Shown one piece after another: positions 6,890-14,000 of a stretch of DNA of 18,336 bases. The notes under the pieces are model-generated. The model was not told where the DNA came from and made no database searches. It saw only the letters and a program-made list of their open reading frames with translations. This DNA is from Bacteroidales bacterium UBA1628. GTDB lineage: Bacteria; Bacteroidota; Bacteroidia; Bacteroidales; UBA932. Location of the stretch: assembly GCA_002321335.1 (NCBI GenBank), contig DCMG01000169.1, positions 1 through 18,336 of the forward strand. Direction: 5' to 3'. The stretch's first letter is position 1. The number at the start of each line of letters is the position of its first letter. Made by a program: the position numbers and the translations under genes.

Positions 6890-9514
6890 ATGAAAATAAA
6901 TAATCGGAATTTTTTGTCTCTGCTGGTGCTGCTGGCATCAATGTCCTGTGCCAAGGAGGATGTGCTTGAAAAAGTTGTGGATGAGCCTGCTACGGAAGCG
7001 GGTTCATCCATTGATCATTCTGTTGTGCCGGGAATCGCATTTGTGGAGTTCAGCGACGAGATGATCGCTTTGGTCGGGGATGACCTAAGCCAGGGTAAGG
7101 TCGTGACCCGCTCAATGGGATTGAACCAGGCTCTTGACGAGCTCGGGATAAAATCAATCGAAAGGGCCTTTCCGGATGCCGGAGAGTTTGAGCCGCGTCA
7201 TAGGAAGGCGGGACTGCACAAATGCTACATCATTGAATATTCAGAATCGGTGGCGGTGACCAGAGCCTCCTCCGAACTTCTGTCGATTCCCGGAGTGGAA
7301 CGGGTCGAAAGTCAGCGCGCCGTAGTTCCGGCGGACTTCAACGATCCTTCGTTCTCATCCCAATGGGGATTGTACAACATCTCATATCCCCAATATGACA
7401 TAAATGTCGTTCCGGTGTGGAACAACTACACTACCGGCGACCCGAAAGTCGTGGTGGCTGTCGTTGATTATGGAATCGACATGAGTCATCCGGATCTCAA
7501 GGATAATTGTTCTGCGACGAATTACAGTTCGATAGACCATGTCGCTTCCGTCAAGGTGGAGAACGCCGGAAATCACGGGACTCACGTCGCCGGGATAATC
7601 GCCGCGGTCAACAACAACGGTGTCGGAATCCGAGGTGTGGCGGGAGGTGACGCAGCAAAAGGAAAGAAGGGCGCGACCCTCATGTCCTGTGAGATCTTCC
7701 GTGATTATGCCGAAGGCGGAAAGACTAAGACAAAGCAAGGCTCGATTCCTACGGCGATTATCTGGGCGGCCGACCACGGAGCTGTCATCTGTCAGAACAG
7801 TTGGTCCTATAACTATGACTCGAACGGTGACGGATGGCTTGACGAGACTGAAAAGGCGAAAGCCATGAGAGGAGAGGTTGGCTATTGGGACAAGCGCGCG
7901 ATCGACTACTTCATAGACCACGCCGGTTGCGACAAGGATGGAAACCAACTTCCGGATTCACCGATGAAAGGAGGATTGGTGGTGTTCGCGGCGGGCAATG
8001 ACAACATCGGCAATGGAGTACCGTCCAATTACGATAGGGTCATCGCCGTGGCGGCTCTGAACAGCAACGGGAGCAAGGCGAACTACTCCAACTATGGTGA
8101 TTTTGTGGATCTTGCGGCTCCTGGCACCGGAATCTACAGCACAGTCACCGGAGGAGGCTACAGGAATATGAATGGTACCTCGATGGCGTGCCCTCATGTG
8201 TCCGGAGTCGCGGCATTGATCGTTTCCATGTGCGGTGGCCAGGGGTTCACCAACGATATGTTGAAGGAGAAACTGCTTAAGACCAGACGTGCGGATGTCG
8301 TGTCAGCGGGTATGGGCGGTCTGGTGGATGCCATGGCCGCGCTGAATTACGGGGAAACCTTCAAGCCTGGCAAGGCCGGAGATGTCAAGGCGGCCGTTCG
8401 TGCCAACTCGGTTGACATCTCGTGGACTTCTGTCGCCAATGCCGACGGATACCCTGCCTATGGCTACAAAGTCATCTGTGGGAAGGATCGGTCTCTGGTG
8501 GAAAACGCCGACCCGTCCAAAAACACAGCCGCCGGTACCTTTACAAGGAGTGTTCTGGCAAAGGCGGAAGTAGGCTCCACGGAAAAAATCACGTTCCGCG
8601 ACCTGGATTTCTCGTCAACCTACTATGTTAAGGTGGTGGGCTACTCTTACATGAACGTCTATGGCGAGCCGTCTCCGGTCATTGAGTTCAAGACGGTGGT
8701 CAACAACCCTCCCGTCATCAAGAGTGATGTCAGCGGTGACATCGTTCTCAGATCCCACGAGAAAAAGGTCATCAACCTTGTCATCACCGATCCGGACAGG
8801 CACACCATCACCGCTGATTACCAGCCCGGAAGCCCTGCGGACACATTCTCCGGACTTGACAAAGGTGAGGCCACCATCACAATCAACGCACCTGCCGCAG
8901 GCCCCGGAACCTATACGGCGACACTCACGGCAACCGACAACTACGGCGCTGCGACGACTCTCGCAATCACCTACACCATCTTGGCGAACAACCCTCCGGA
9001 GAAAATCAAGGATGCCTCCAACCTCCTCATCCACAACCTCGGAGAAACATTTGTCCTGAAGATGAACGAATATTTCAACGACCCTGACGGCGAGACTCTT
9101 GAATATGACCTCTCGTCCACTGACCCACAGACCGTGCGCCTTGTCAGTAACGGAGGAAATGTCTTCGGGACTGTCCTGAAGTACGGCTCAAGCGCTATTG
9201 TGGTCAAGGCCACCGACGCCGCCGGATCTTCGGCGGAGATCGGTTTCAAAGTCTTGGCCAGAGAAGCTTCCGTTGAATACTCTGCTTATCCTAATCCTGT
9301 AAAGGATTTCCTGAACATCGGCACTGGTCCCGAACTCGCCGAGACCCATGTCCGGATAGTGTCGCAGACCGGTCGCACGGCGTTTGACGGCACGGTCATG
9401 GCCAGCGCCTTCGAACCTGCGAGGATAGACTTGTCCGGACAGGCTCCGGGGGTATATTCGGTAATCATCCGCATCGGGGGGAAGACGCACACGTTTGCTG
9501 TGGTGAAACGCTGA
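6890..9514 (+). CDS. Second S8 (subtilisin-like) serine protease with lipoprotein signal and T9SS sorting domain
   Basis: An 874-residue paralog of the protease at 3252, with the same domain order. The signal ends in SMSC (Cys20, the same position as its paralog), followed by a propeptide region (about 45-145) and a catalytic domain with Asp193 (VVDYGID), His229 (HGTHVAG), oxyanion Asn370 (FAAGNDN) and Ser431 (GTSMACPHVSG). An Fn3-like domain (about 495-603), two cadherin-like domains (about 606-697 and 700-789) and a T9SS type A C-terminal domain (YPNPVKDFLNI to the end, VVKR) complete it. It differs by an insertion at about 305-335 holding DSNGDGWLDETE (310-321), which fits a 12-residue EF-hand calcium loop and is absent from the paralog. 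A 72-base gap with a leader hairpin separates it from the barrel gene; 35 bases separate it from the M3 peptidase. A surface or secreted endoprotease is well supported; specificity is unknown. Confidence 0.93.
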   Translation: MKINNRNFLSLLVLLASMSCAKEDVLEKVVDEPATEAGSSIDHSVVPGIAFVEFSDEMIALVGDDLSQGKVVTRSMGLNQALDELGIKSIERAFPDAGEFEPRHRKAGLHKCYIIEYSESVAVTRASSELLSIPGVERVESQRAVVPADFNDPSFSSQWGLYNISYPQYDINVVPVWNNYTTGDPKVVVAVVDYGIDMSHPDLKDNCSATNYSSIDHVASVKVENAGNHGTHVAGIIAAVNNNGVGIRGVAGGDAAKGKKGATLMSCEIFRDYAEGGKTKTKQGSIPTAIIWAADHGAVICQNSWSYNYDSNGDGWLDETEKAKAMRGEVGYWDKRAIDYFIDHAGCDKDGNQLPDSPMKGGLVVFAAGNDNIGNGVPSNYDRVIAVAALNSNGSKANYSNYGDFVDLAAPGTGIYSTVTGGGYRNMNGTSMACPHVSGVAALIVSMCGGQGFTNDMLKEKLLKTRRADVVSAGMGGLVDAMAALNYGETFKPGKAGDVKAAVRANSVDISWTSVANADGYPAYGYKVICGKDRSLVENADPSKNTAAGTFTRSVLAKAEVGSTEKITFRDLDFSSTYYVKVVGYSYMNVYGEPSPVIEFKTVVNNPPVIKSDVSGDIVLRSHEKKVINLVITDPDRHTITADYQPGSPADTFSGLDKGEATITINAPAAGPGTYTATLTATDNYGAATTLAITYTILANNPPEKIKDASNLLIHNLGETFVLKMNEYFNDPDGETLEYDLSSTDPQTVRLVSNGGNVFGTVLKYGSSAIVVKATDAAGSSAEIGFKVLAREASVEYSAYPNPVKDFLNIGTGPELAETHVRIVSQTGRTAFDGTVMASAFEPARIDLSGQAPGVYSVIIRIGGKTHTFAVVKR

Positions 9515-9549
9515 TTCAATGACAAATAACACTGAGATATATTTTATTT

Positions 9550-11646
9550 ATGAACAAAAGAATCCTTGCGGCCGCGGGAGCGTTCCTGTGTCTGCTTTCA
9601 TCCTGTGACAACAACATGAACCCATTGCTTACAGACTCCACGCTGCCGTACGGCGCGCCTCAGTTCGACAAGATCAAGACTGAGCACTATCTGCCTGCCT
9701 TCGAACAGGCCATCACCGAGGCCAAGGCCGAGATTGATGCCATCGTGAACAATCCGGACTCTCCTACGTTCGGGAACACGATTGCTGCGTTGGACGAGGC
9801 CGGAAGTCGCCTCAACGATGTTGCCAGCATATTCTACAACCTTATGGAGGCCGACACGAATGATCAGATGCAGGCGGTTGCAGAGAAAGTCTCCCCGATG
9901 ATGACTGAATATTCAATGTACGTCTCGCTGAACGAGTCGCTTTTCGCCCGTGTCAAGGCCGTGCATGAGAGCGCGGAAGGACTTGAGCCTGATCAGGCCA
10001 GACTTCTGGAGAAGACATGGAAGTCGTTTGTCCGTGGCGGAGCCAACCTCGGTGCTGAGGACAAGGAGTCCTACAGCAAGCTCAGCGAGCAGCTCTCCCT
10101 TTTGACCCTCCAGTACGGCAAGAACGTGCTTGCGGCCACCAATGCATTTACAATGAATATTACAGACGCGGCTGATCTTGAGGGACTTCCGGATTTCGTC
10201 CGTGAGGCTGCCGCCGAGACAGCCAAGTCCAAGGAGATGGAAGGCTGGGCGTTTGACCTTTCGGCTCCAAGCTACGGGGCTTTCATGAAGTACAGCGCTC
10301 GTTGCGACCTTCGCCAGAAGATGTGGATGGCCTACAACACTAGGGCGACAGAAGGGGAGAACAGCAACATCGACCTCTGCCGCCAGATCGCTGAGCTGCG
10401 CCTGAAGATAGCGAATATCCTCGGCTACGAGACTTATGCGGACTACGCCCTTGAGGAAAGGATGGCCAAGAATCCTCAAACCGTCAATGAGTTCATCCAG
10501 AAACTATTGGCTCCGTCGCTTCCTGCCGCCAAGGCCGAGGTCAAGGAACTTTATGAATATGCCCGCTCCAACGGTTTCGAGGACACCGAGATCCAGCCTT
10601 GGGACTTTGGTTTCTGGTCAGAGAAACTGATGGATGCCCGCTACTCAATCAACGATGAGCAGCTCAAGCCGTATTTCAGGTTGGAGAACTGCATCGACGC
10701 GGCTTTCGGTCTGGCTGGAAAACTCTATGGGCTGTCTTTCGAGGAGAGGAAAGATATTCCTGTCTATCATCCTGACGTTAAGGTCTATGACGTTAAGGAC
10801 GCTTCAGGAAGGCACATGGCTCTGTTCTACGCTGATTTCTTCCCGCGTGCCAGCAAGAGGGGAGGGGCATGGATGACCGAATTCCGTGGCCAGAGCATAG
10901 TGAACGGGGTGGAGAAACGTCCGTTCATCAGTCTTGTCACCAACTTCTCCAAGCCTACAGCCGGGAAGCCATCACTTCTGACCCACGACGAGTTGACTAC
11001 TCTGCTTCACGAGTTCGGGCACAGTCTGCATGGCATTCTCGCTGAGGGAAGATATTCATCACTCACCGGTACTAATGTTTCCCGCGACTTTGTGGAACTG
11101 CCGTCGCAGATCATGGAGAACTGGGCGTTCGAGCCGGAGTTTCTGGACACTTTCGCGCGTCATTTCGAGACTGGGGAGGCGCTTCCGGACACCCTCATCA
11201 ACAAGATTGTGGCTGCCAAGAATTATCATGCGGCCTACGCTCAGGTGCGTCAGCTTCAGTTCGGGATTCTGGACATGGCCTGGCACACGCTGAAAACTAT
11301 GCCGGAACTTGGCACGATTGCTTTTGAGAAGGAAGCCCTGAAGAGCACGAATGTGATCCCGTCCATCCCGCAGGCCTGCATTTCGACTTCGTTCAGTCAC
11401 ATATTCTCAGGAGGTTACAGCGCAGGCTACTATTCCTACAAATGGTCCGAGGTGCTGGAGGCCGATGCTTTCAGTCTGTTCAAGGAGAAGGGAATATTCA
11501 ACACCGAAGTTTCGCACTCCTTCCGTGACAACATCCTCTCGAAGGGATGCAGCGAGGATGAGGGCGTGCTTTACCGCAGGTTCCGCGGGCACGATCCTGA
11601 GCCGGAGGCTCTGCTGGAGAAGCTAGGAATAACCAGCACGAAATAA
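9550..11646 (+). CDS. dcp: M3-family zinc metallopeptidase, Dcp-like peptidyl-dipeptidase lipoprotein
   Basis: A 698-residue protein, the usual length for Dcp-type oligopeptidases. The zinc motif HEFGH is at residues 487-491, and the third ligand is probably Glu516 in DFVELPSQ, 29 residues after the first His, as in thimet oligopeptidase. The substrate-binding block HIFSGGYSAGYYSY (617-630) carries the conserved His and Tyr residues. Family members remove dipeptides from, or cleave, short peptides inside a closed channel. The N-terminus (MNKRILAAAGAFLCLLSSC) is a lipoprotein signal with Cys19, so this copy should be membrane-anchored outside the cytoplasm, unlike the soluble enteric enzyme. 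It lies 35 bases after the second S8 protease and fits as the step that trims peptides those enzymes release. The TATATTTT at 9538-9545 is a weak promoter candidate. The symbol is by family; oligopeptidase A (prlC) is the nearest alternative. Confidence 0.88.
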   Translation: MNKRILAAAGAFLCLLSSCDNNMNPLLTDSTLPYGAPQFDKIKTEHYLPAFEQAITEAKAEIDAIVNNPDSPTFGNTIAALDEAGSRLNDVASIFYNLMEADTNDQMQAVAEKVSPMMTEYSMYVSLNESLFARVKAVHESAEGLEPDQARLLEKTWKSFVRGGANLGAEDKESYSKLSEQLSLLTLQYGKNVLAATNAFTMNITDAADLEGLPDFVREAAAETAKSKEMEGWAFDLSAPSYGAFMKYSARCDLRQKMWMAYNTRATEGENSNIDLCRQIAELRLKIANILGYETYADYALEERMAKNPQTVNEFIQKLLAPSLPAAKAEVKELYEYARSNGFEDTEIQPWDFGFWSEKLMDARYSINDEQLKPYFRLENCIDAAFGLAGKLYGLSFEERKDIPVYHPDVKVYDVKDASGRHMALFYADFFPRASKRGGAWMTEFRGQSIVNGVEKRPFISLVTNFSKPTAGKPSLLTHDELTTLLHEFGHSLHGILAEGRYSSLTGTNVSRDFVELPSQIMENWAFEPEFLDTFARHFETGEALPDTLINKIVAAKNYHAAYAQVRQLQFGILDMAWHTLKTMPELGTIAFEKEALKSTNVIPSIPQACISTSFSHIFSGGYSAGYYSYKWSEVLEADAFSLFKEKGIFNTEVSHSFRDNILSKGCSEDEGVLYRRFRGHDPEPEALLEKLGITSTK

Positions 11647-11663
11647 TTCAGCCTCCGCTGAAT
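11646..11663. terminator. Hairpin between convergent genes (M3 peptidase and lpxK)
   Basis: ATTCAGC-CTCC-GCTGAAT is a perfect 7-bp stem with a 4-base loop. It starts at the last base of the M3 stop codon and ends 8 bases before the lpxK stop. Lying between convergent genes it could end transcription from either side, but no clear T-run follows on either strand, so its strength is doubtful. Confidence 0.45.
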
Positions 11664-11671
11664 CAGTGGGA

Positions 11672-12820
11672 TCAATATTCCGGAGTGAAATTACGTAAGG
11701 CGGTCGTCAGAGTCTCCTCGAAGACCGCTTTTTCGTGTTCTGAAAGGAATCCGACCTCGATAGGAACTTGGAAGAGCCTGATTTTCAATTGCTCCGGAAT
11801 CCTCTTGAAGTCCAAGATCCTTTGGCAGTCCTTCTCAGTGGTTGCCACAACAGCTGTCGGATGCTCCTTCACGGCGTTCATTATCTTTTTGATGTCGAAG
11901 CGGTTGTAGTTGTGGTGATCCATGAAGCAGAATCGCTTCACGATTTTGTGCTCGTCACTGAGGTACATCCTTAGAGGAGTGTCCTTGGCTATTCCGGAAA
12001 AAAGAATCAGTTTCTGCGAGTAAGCGTACCTCTTGTCGCCTTCCTTGAAGATAGGCTGCATTTGGTTGTACCAGATTGTTGTGAACAGCAAAGTCTTGAC
12101 AGATCCTTTCTTGTCTGTTCCTGTACATGATTTAATGTCGTAATCCTTAAGCCCGAATGACCTTGCCCATTCGACTTTCTGGCTGTCTTCCAGATAGGCC
12201 GGACATTTTGACACTATGATGATGTTGGCCGCGTGGAGTCTTTGTGGCAGATCGCGTAACCTCCCGAAAGGCAAGAGCCTGTCCTTGTACGTTGGCCTAT
12301 TGTAGTCCACCAGGACAATGTTGAAGTAAGCCCTAAGTGTTCTGTACTGGAAGGCGTCATCAAGCACAATCAGGTCAGCCGGTGGAATTGATGCGCCGGC
12401 GCACTTGCGAGCCCTTCTCTCGGTCTTGAGTTTCTCGGGATGGCAGAGAATGCCGCAGCCCTTGATTCTTTGCCTGTCCACAGCAACCGTAACACCGGGG
12501 AACTTTCTCTTGATTTGGAGAGGCTCATCGCCATAGTCCTTGACCTTGCCGTCCTTGTCAACCAGTTGGAAACCGCTGCTGTTGCGCTTGTGCCCTCTTG
12601 ACAGCACCGCAAGATTGCGGAACGCCCAGTCGTCGCTTCTGAGCAAGGTGCGCAGAATCATCTCTGTGTGAGGGGTTTTGCCTGTTCCACCCGCTGTGAT
12701 GTTACCAACGCAGATGGTCGGAACCTCGCAGGTACCAACCTTGAAGAGGCCGTGGTCGTAGCAGGCGTGCCTCAGCTTCAGCGTCAGATAATATGGTGCA
12801 AGAAGAATCTTGTCAAGCAT
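11672..12820 (-). CDS. lpxK: Tetraacyldisaccharide 4'-kinase LpxK
   Basis: LpxK phosphorylates the 4' position of the lipid A disaccharide at the cytoplasmic face of the inner membrane, using ATP. The 382-residue protein has a hydrophobic N-terminal anchor (LLAPYYLTLKLRH), the family P-loop block VGNITAGGTGKTP (Walker A about 44-50), the VLSRGHKR segment, and LDDAFQYR with the catalytic Asp pair at 154-155. The late DHHNY motif matches the family DH motif. The start is ATG 12820; a TTG three codons upstream lies inside a perfect -7 box and is unlikely to be used. It follows dusB by 21 bases on the same strand and converges on the M3 peptidase. Its presence shows an LPS-bearing Gram-negative organism. 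It could be read through from dusB as well as from its own promoter. Confidence 0.95.
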   Translation of the reverse strand: MLDKILLAPYYLTLKLRHACYDHGLFKVGTCEVPTICVGNITAGGTGKTPHTEMILRTLLRSDDWAFRNLAVLSRGHKRNSSGFQLVDKDGKVKDYGDEPLQIKRKFPGVTVAVDRQRIKGCGILCHPEKLKTERRARKCAGASIPPADLIVLDDAFQYRTLRAYFNIVLVDYNRPTYKDRLLPFGRLRDLPQRLHAANIIIVSKCPAYLEDSQKVEWARSFGLKDYDIKSCTGTDKKGSVKTLLFTTIWYNQMQPIFKEGDKRYAYSQKLILFSGIAKDTPLRMYLSDEHKIVKRFCFMDHHNYNRFDIKKIMNAVKEHPTAVVATTEKDCQRILDFKRIPEQLKIRLFQVPIEVGFLSEHEKAVFEETLTTALRNFTPEY

Positions 12821-12826
12821 AGATTG

Positions 12827-12834
12827 CAAAGATA
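12827..12834 (-). promoter_or_regulatory. -7 promoter box for lpxK
   Basis: On the minus strand this reads TATCTTTG, a perfect match to the Bacteroidota -7 consensus TAnnTTTG. It lies in the 21-base gap after dusB, and its last base is only 6 bases before the lpxK ATG, so transcription from it would give a leaderless or nearly leaderless mRNA. No clear -33 TTTG is seen at the usual spacing, inside the end of dusB. Confidence 0.55.
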
Positions 12835-12841
12835 CAAAAAA

Positions 12842-13876
12842 TCATAAGCCATAGACGCTGTTTGCCTCTGAAATTTCAGTGTCACCCCATTTTTCGGCAA
12901 TATATTCAAGAATCTTGAACACTTCCGTCGGGTCGTTCTCCGTCACTAGCCGCATTCTGGTCTCCTTGAAGTCGGGCAGCCCCTTGAAGTAACAGGAGAG
13001 GTGGCGGCGCATCTCATAGACCCCGGTCGGCACACCTTTAAGGTCCAGCGAGAGCCGCATCTGCCTTTCCGCCAGCTCGACCCGCTCCTTCACTCCAAGT
13101 GGCGGAAGTTCCTCTCCCGTGGCAAGGAAGTGCTTGATTTCCTTGAATATCCAAGGATGTCCGAAGGATGCTCTGGCGACCATGATCCCGTCTACCCCAT
13201 AGCGGTCGAACGCCTCTTTCGCCTTCCGCGCGGAGTTGATGTCACCGTTCCCTATTATGGGAATATTCATCCTCGGATTCCGTTTGACCTCTCCGATGAG
13301 AGTCCAGTCGGCCTCGCCTTTGTACATCTGACAGCGGGTCCGTCCGTGGATTGTGAGGGCCTTGATGCCGGTGTCCTGAAGCCTTTCGGCCAGTTCCACG
13401 ATGATCTTGCTGCTTTCGTCCCAACCCAGACGTGTCTTGACGGTGACGGGCTTTCGGACAGCTTCAACGATACGCCTTGTGATCATCACCATCTTATCTG
13501 GATCCTTCATCATCCCAGACCCGGCTCCTCTGCCAGCTATTTTGCTTACAGGACAGCCGAAATTGATGTCAATCACGTCGCATCCGTGTCCACCGACAAT
13601 CTCGTCAGCATGGTCGGCCATTTTGGCCGCCTCGACCATGGCGTCCGGATCGCTTCCGTAGATCTGGATGCCTATCGGAGCCTCAGCATCGGTGGTCTTG
13701 AGTTTGGCGTAGGCCTTTTTCGCATCCCGGATCAAGCCTTCAGCCGGAATGAACTCCGTGTAGGTCATGTCCGCTCCCTGCTCCCTGCATATTCCTCTGA
13801 AGGAAGCGTCAGTGACGTCCTCCATAGGAGCCAGAAGCACGGGCTTTTCACCGAGATCTATATTCCCAATTGTCAT
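12842..13876 (-). CDS. dusB: tRNA-dihydrouridine synthase, DusB type
   Basis: This FMN-dependent enzyme reduces uridines in the tRNA D-loop. The 344-residue protein opens with PVLLAPMEDVTDASFR, the FMN-binding start of the Dus TIM barrel. It has INFGCPVSKIAGRGAGSGMM with the catalytic Cys108, VKTRLGW (Lys147), IHGRTRCQMYKG (His177), and GNGDI (209-213) for phosphate binding. The C-terminal helical tRNA-binding domain follows (MRRHLSCYFKGLP). The longer frame starts at a TTG (13945) that is part of a -7 box, so the ATG at 13876 (MTIGNIDLGE) is chosen. Compared with typical DusB there is a short extra loop (about 88-98, ADEIVGGHG) before the catalytic strand. It is divergent from pfkA and upstream of lpxK in a likely two-gene unit. 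Subfamily DusB is favoured over DusA/DusC by the GCP context and its occurrence as the usual Bacteroidota form. Confidence 0.92.
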   Translation of the reverse strand: MTIGNIDLGEKPVLLAPMEDVTDASFRGICREQGADMTYTEFIPAEGLIRDAKKAYAKLKTTDAEAPIGIQIYGSDPDAMVEAAKMADHADEIVGGHGCDVIDINFGCPVSKIAGRGAGSGMMKDPDKMVMITRRIVEAVRKPVTVKTRLGWDESSKIIVELAERLQDTGIKALTIHGRTRCQMYKGEADWTLIGEVKRNPRMNIPIIGNGDINSARKAKEAFDRYGVDGIMVARASFGHPWIFKEIKHFLATGEELPPLGVKERVELAERQMRLSLDLKGVPTGVYEMRRHLSCYFKGLPDFKETRMRLVTENDPTEVFKILEYIAEKWGDTEISEANSVYGL

Positions 13877-13906
13877 ATCGTCGATATTCTCTGACTTTTG
13901 TTCCGC

Positions 13907-13935
13907 TTGGCATTTTCCTTGCGGGAAAGTACCAA
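13907..13935 (-). promoter_or_regulatory. Imperfect hairpin in the dusB leader
   Basis: On the plus strand TTGGCATTTTCC and GGAAAGTACCAA match as inverted repeats at 10 of 12 positions around a 5-base loop (TTGCG). The element lies between the dusB -7 box and the dusB ATG, so it would be in the dusB transcript. It could be an RNA structure or an operator shared with pfkA. Function unknown. Confidence 0.3.
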
Positions 13936-13942
13936 TTGTCTG

Positions 13943-13950
13943 CAAAATTA
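13943..13950 (-). promoter_or_regulatory. -7 promoter box for dusB
   Basis: Minus-strand TAATTTTG is a perfect TAnnTTTG match, 66 bases upstream of the dusB ATG. It includes the TTG that would otherwise be the start of a longer dusB frame. A -33 TTTG is not obvious. It is separated by one base from the pfkA -7 box on the other strand. Confidence 0.55.
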
Positions 13951-13951
13951 C

Positions 13952-13959
13952 TATTTTTG
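13952..13959 (+). promoter_or_regulatory. -7 promoter box for pfkA
   Basis: TATTTTTG is a perfect TAnnTTTG match, 41 bases upstream of the pfkA ATG, giving a leader of roughly 35 bases. No -33 TTTG is seen at 19-21 bases; a TTG at 13936-13938 is too close. The leader is AT-rich and has no Shine-Dalgarno sequence, as is usual in this phylum. Confidence 0.55.
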
Positions 13960-14000
13960 CGGGATAGAATAAAGGATTAATAAGTTAATAGTAGTGTATT

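Noticed and set aside
7382..7948. Minus-strand open frame opposite the second S8 protease
   Set aside because: Shadow of the catalytic domain; no independent support.
9913..10479. Minus-strand open frame opposite the M3 peptidase gene
   Set aside because: Shadow of a well-supported gene, without motifs or start signals.
13001..13894. Plus-strand open frame (297 codons) opposite dusB
   Set aside because: It is antisense to dusB, which has all family motifs; the translated product shows no domain and no promoter is placed for it.
13877..13945. TTG start giving 23 extra residues to DusB
   Set aside because: The TTG is part of a perfect -7 box, and the extension is not part of the Dus fold.
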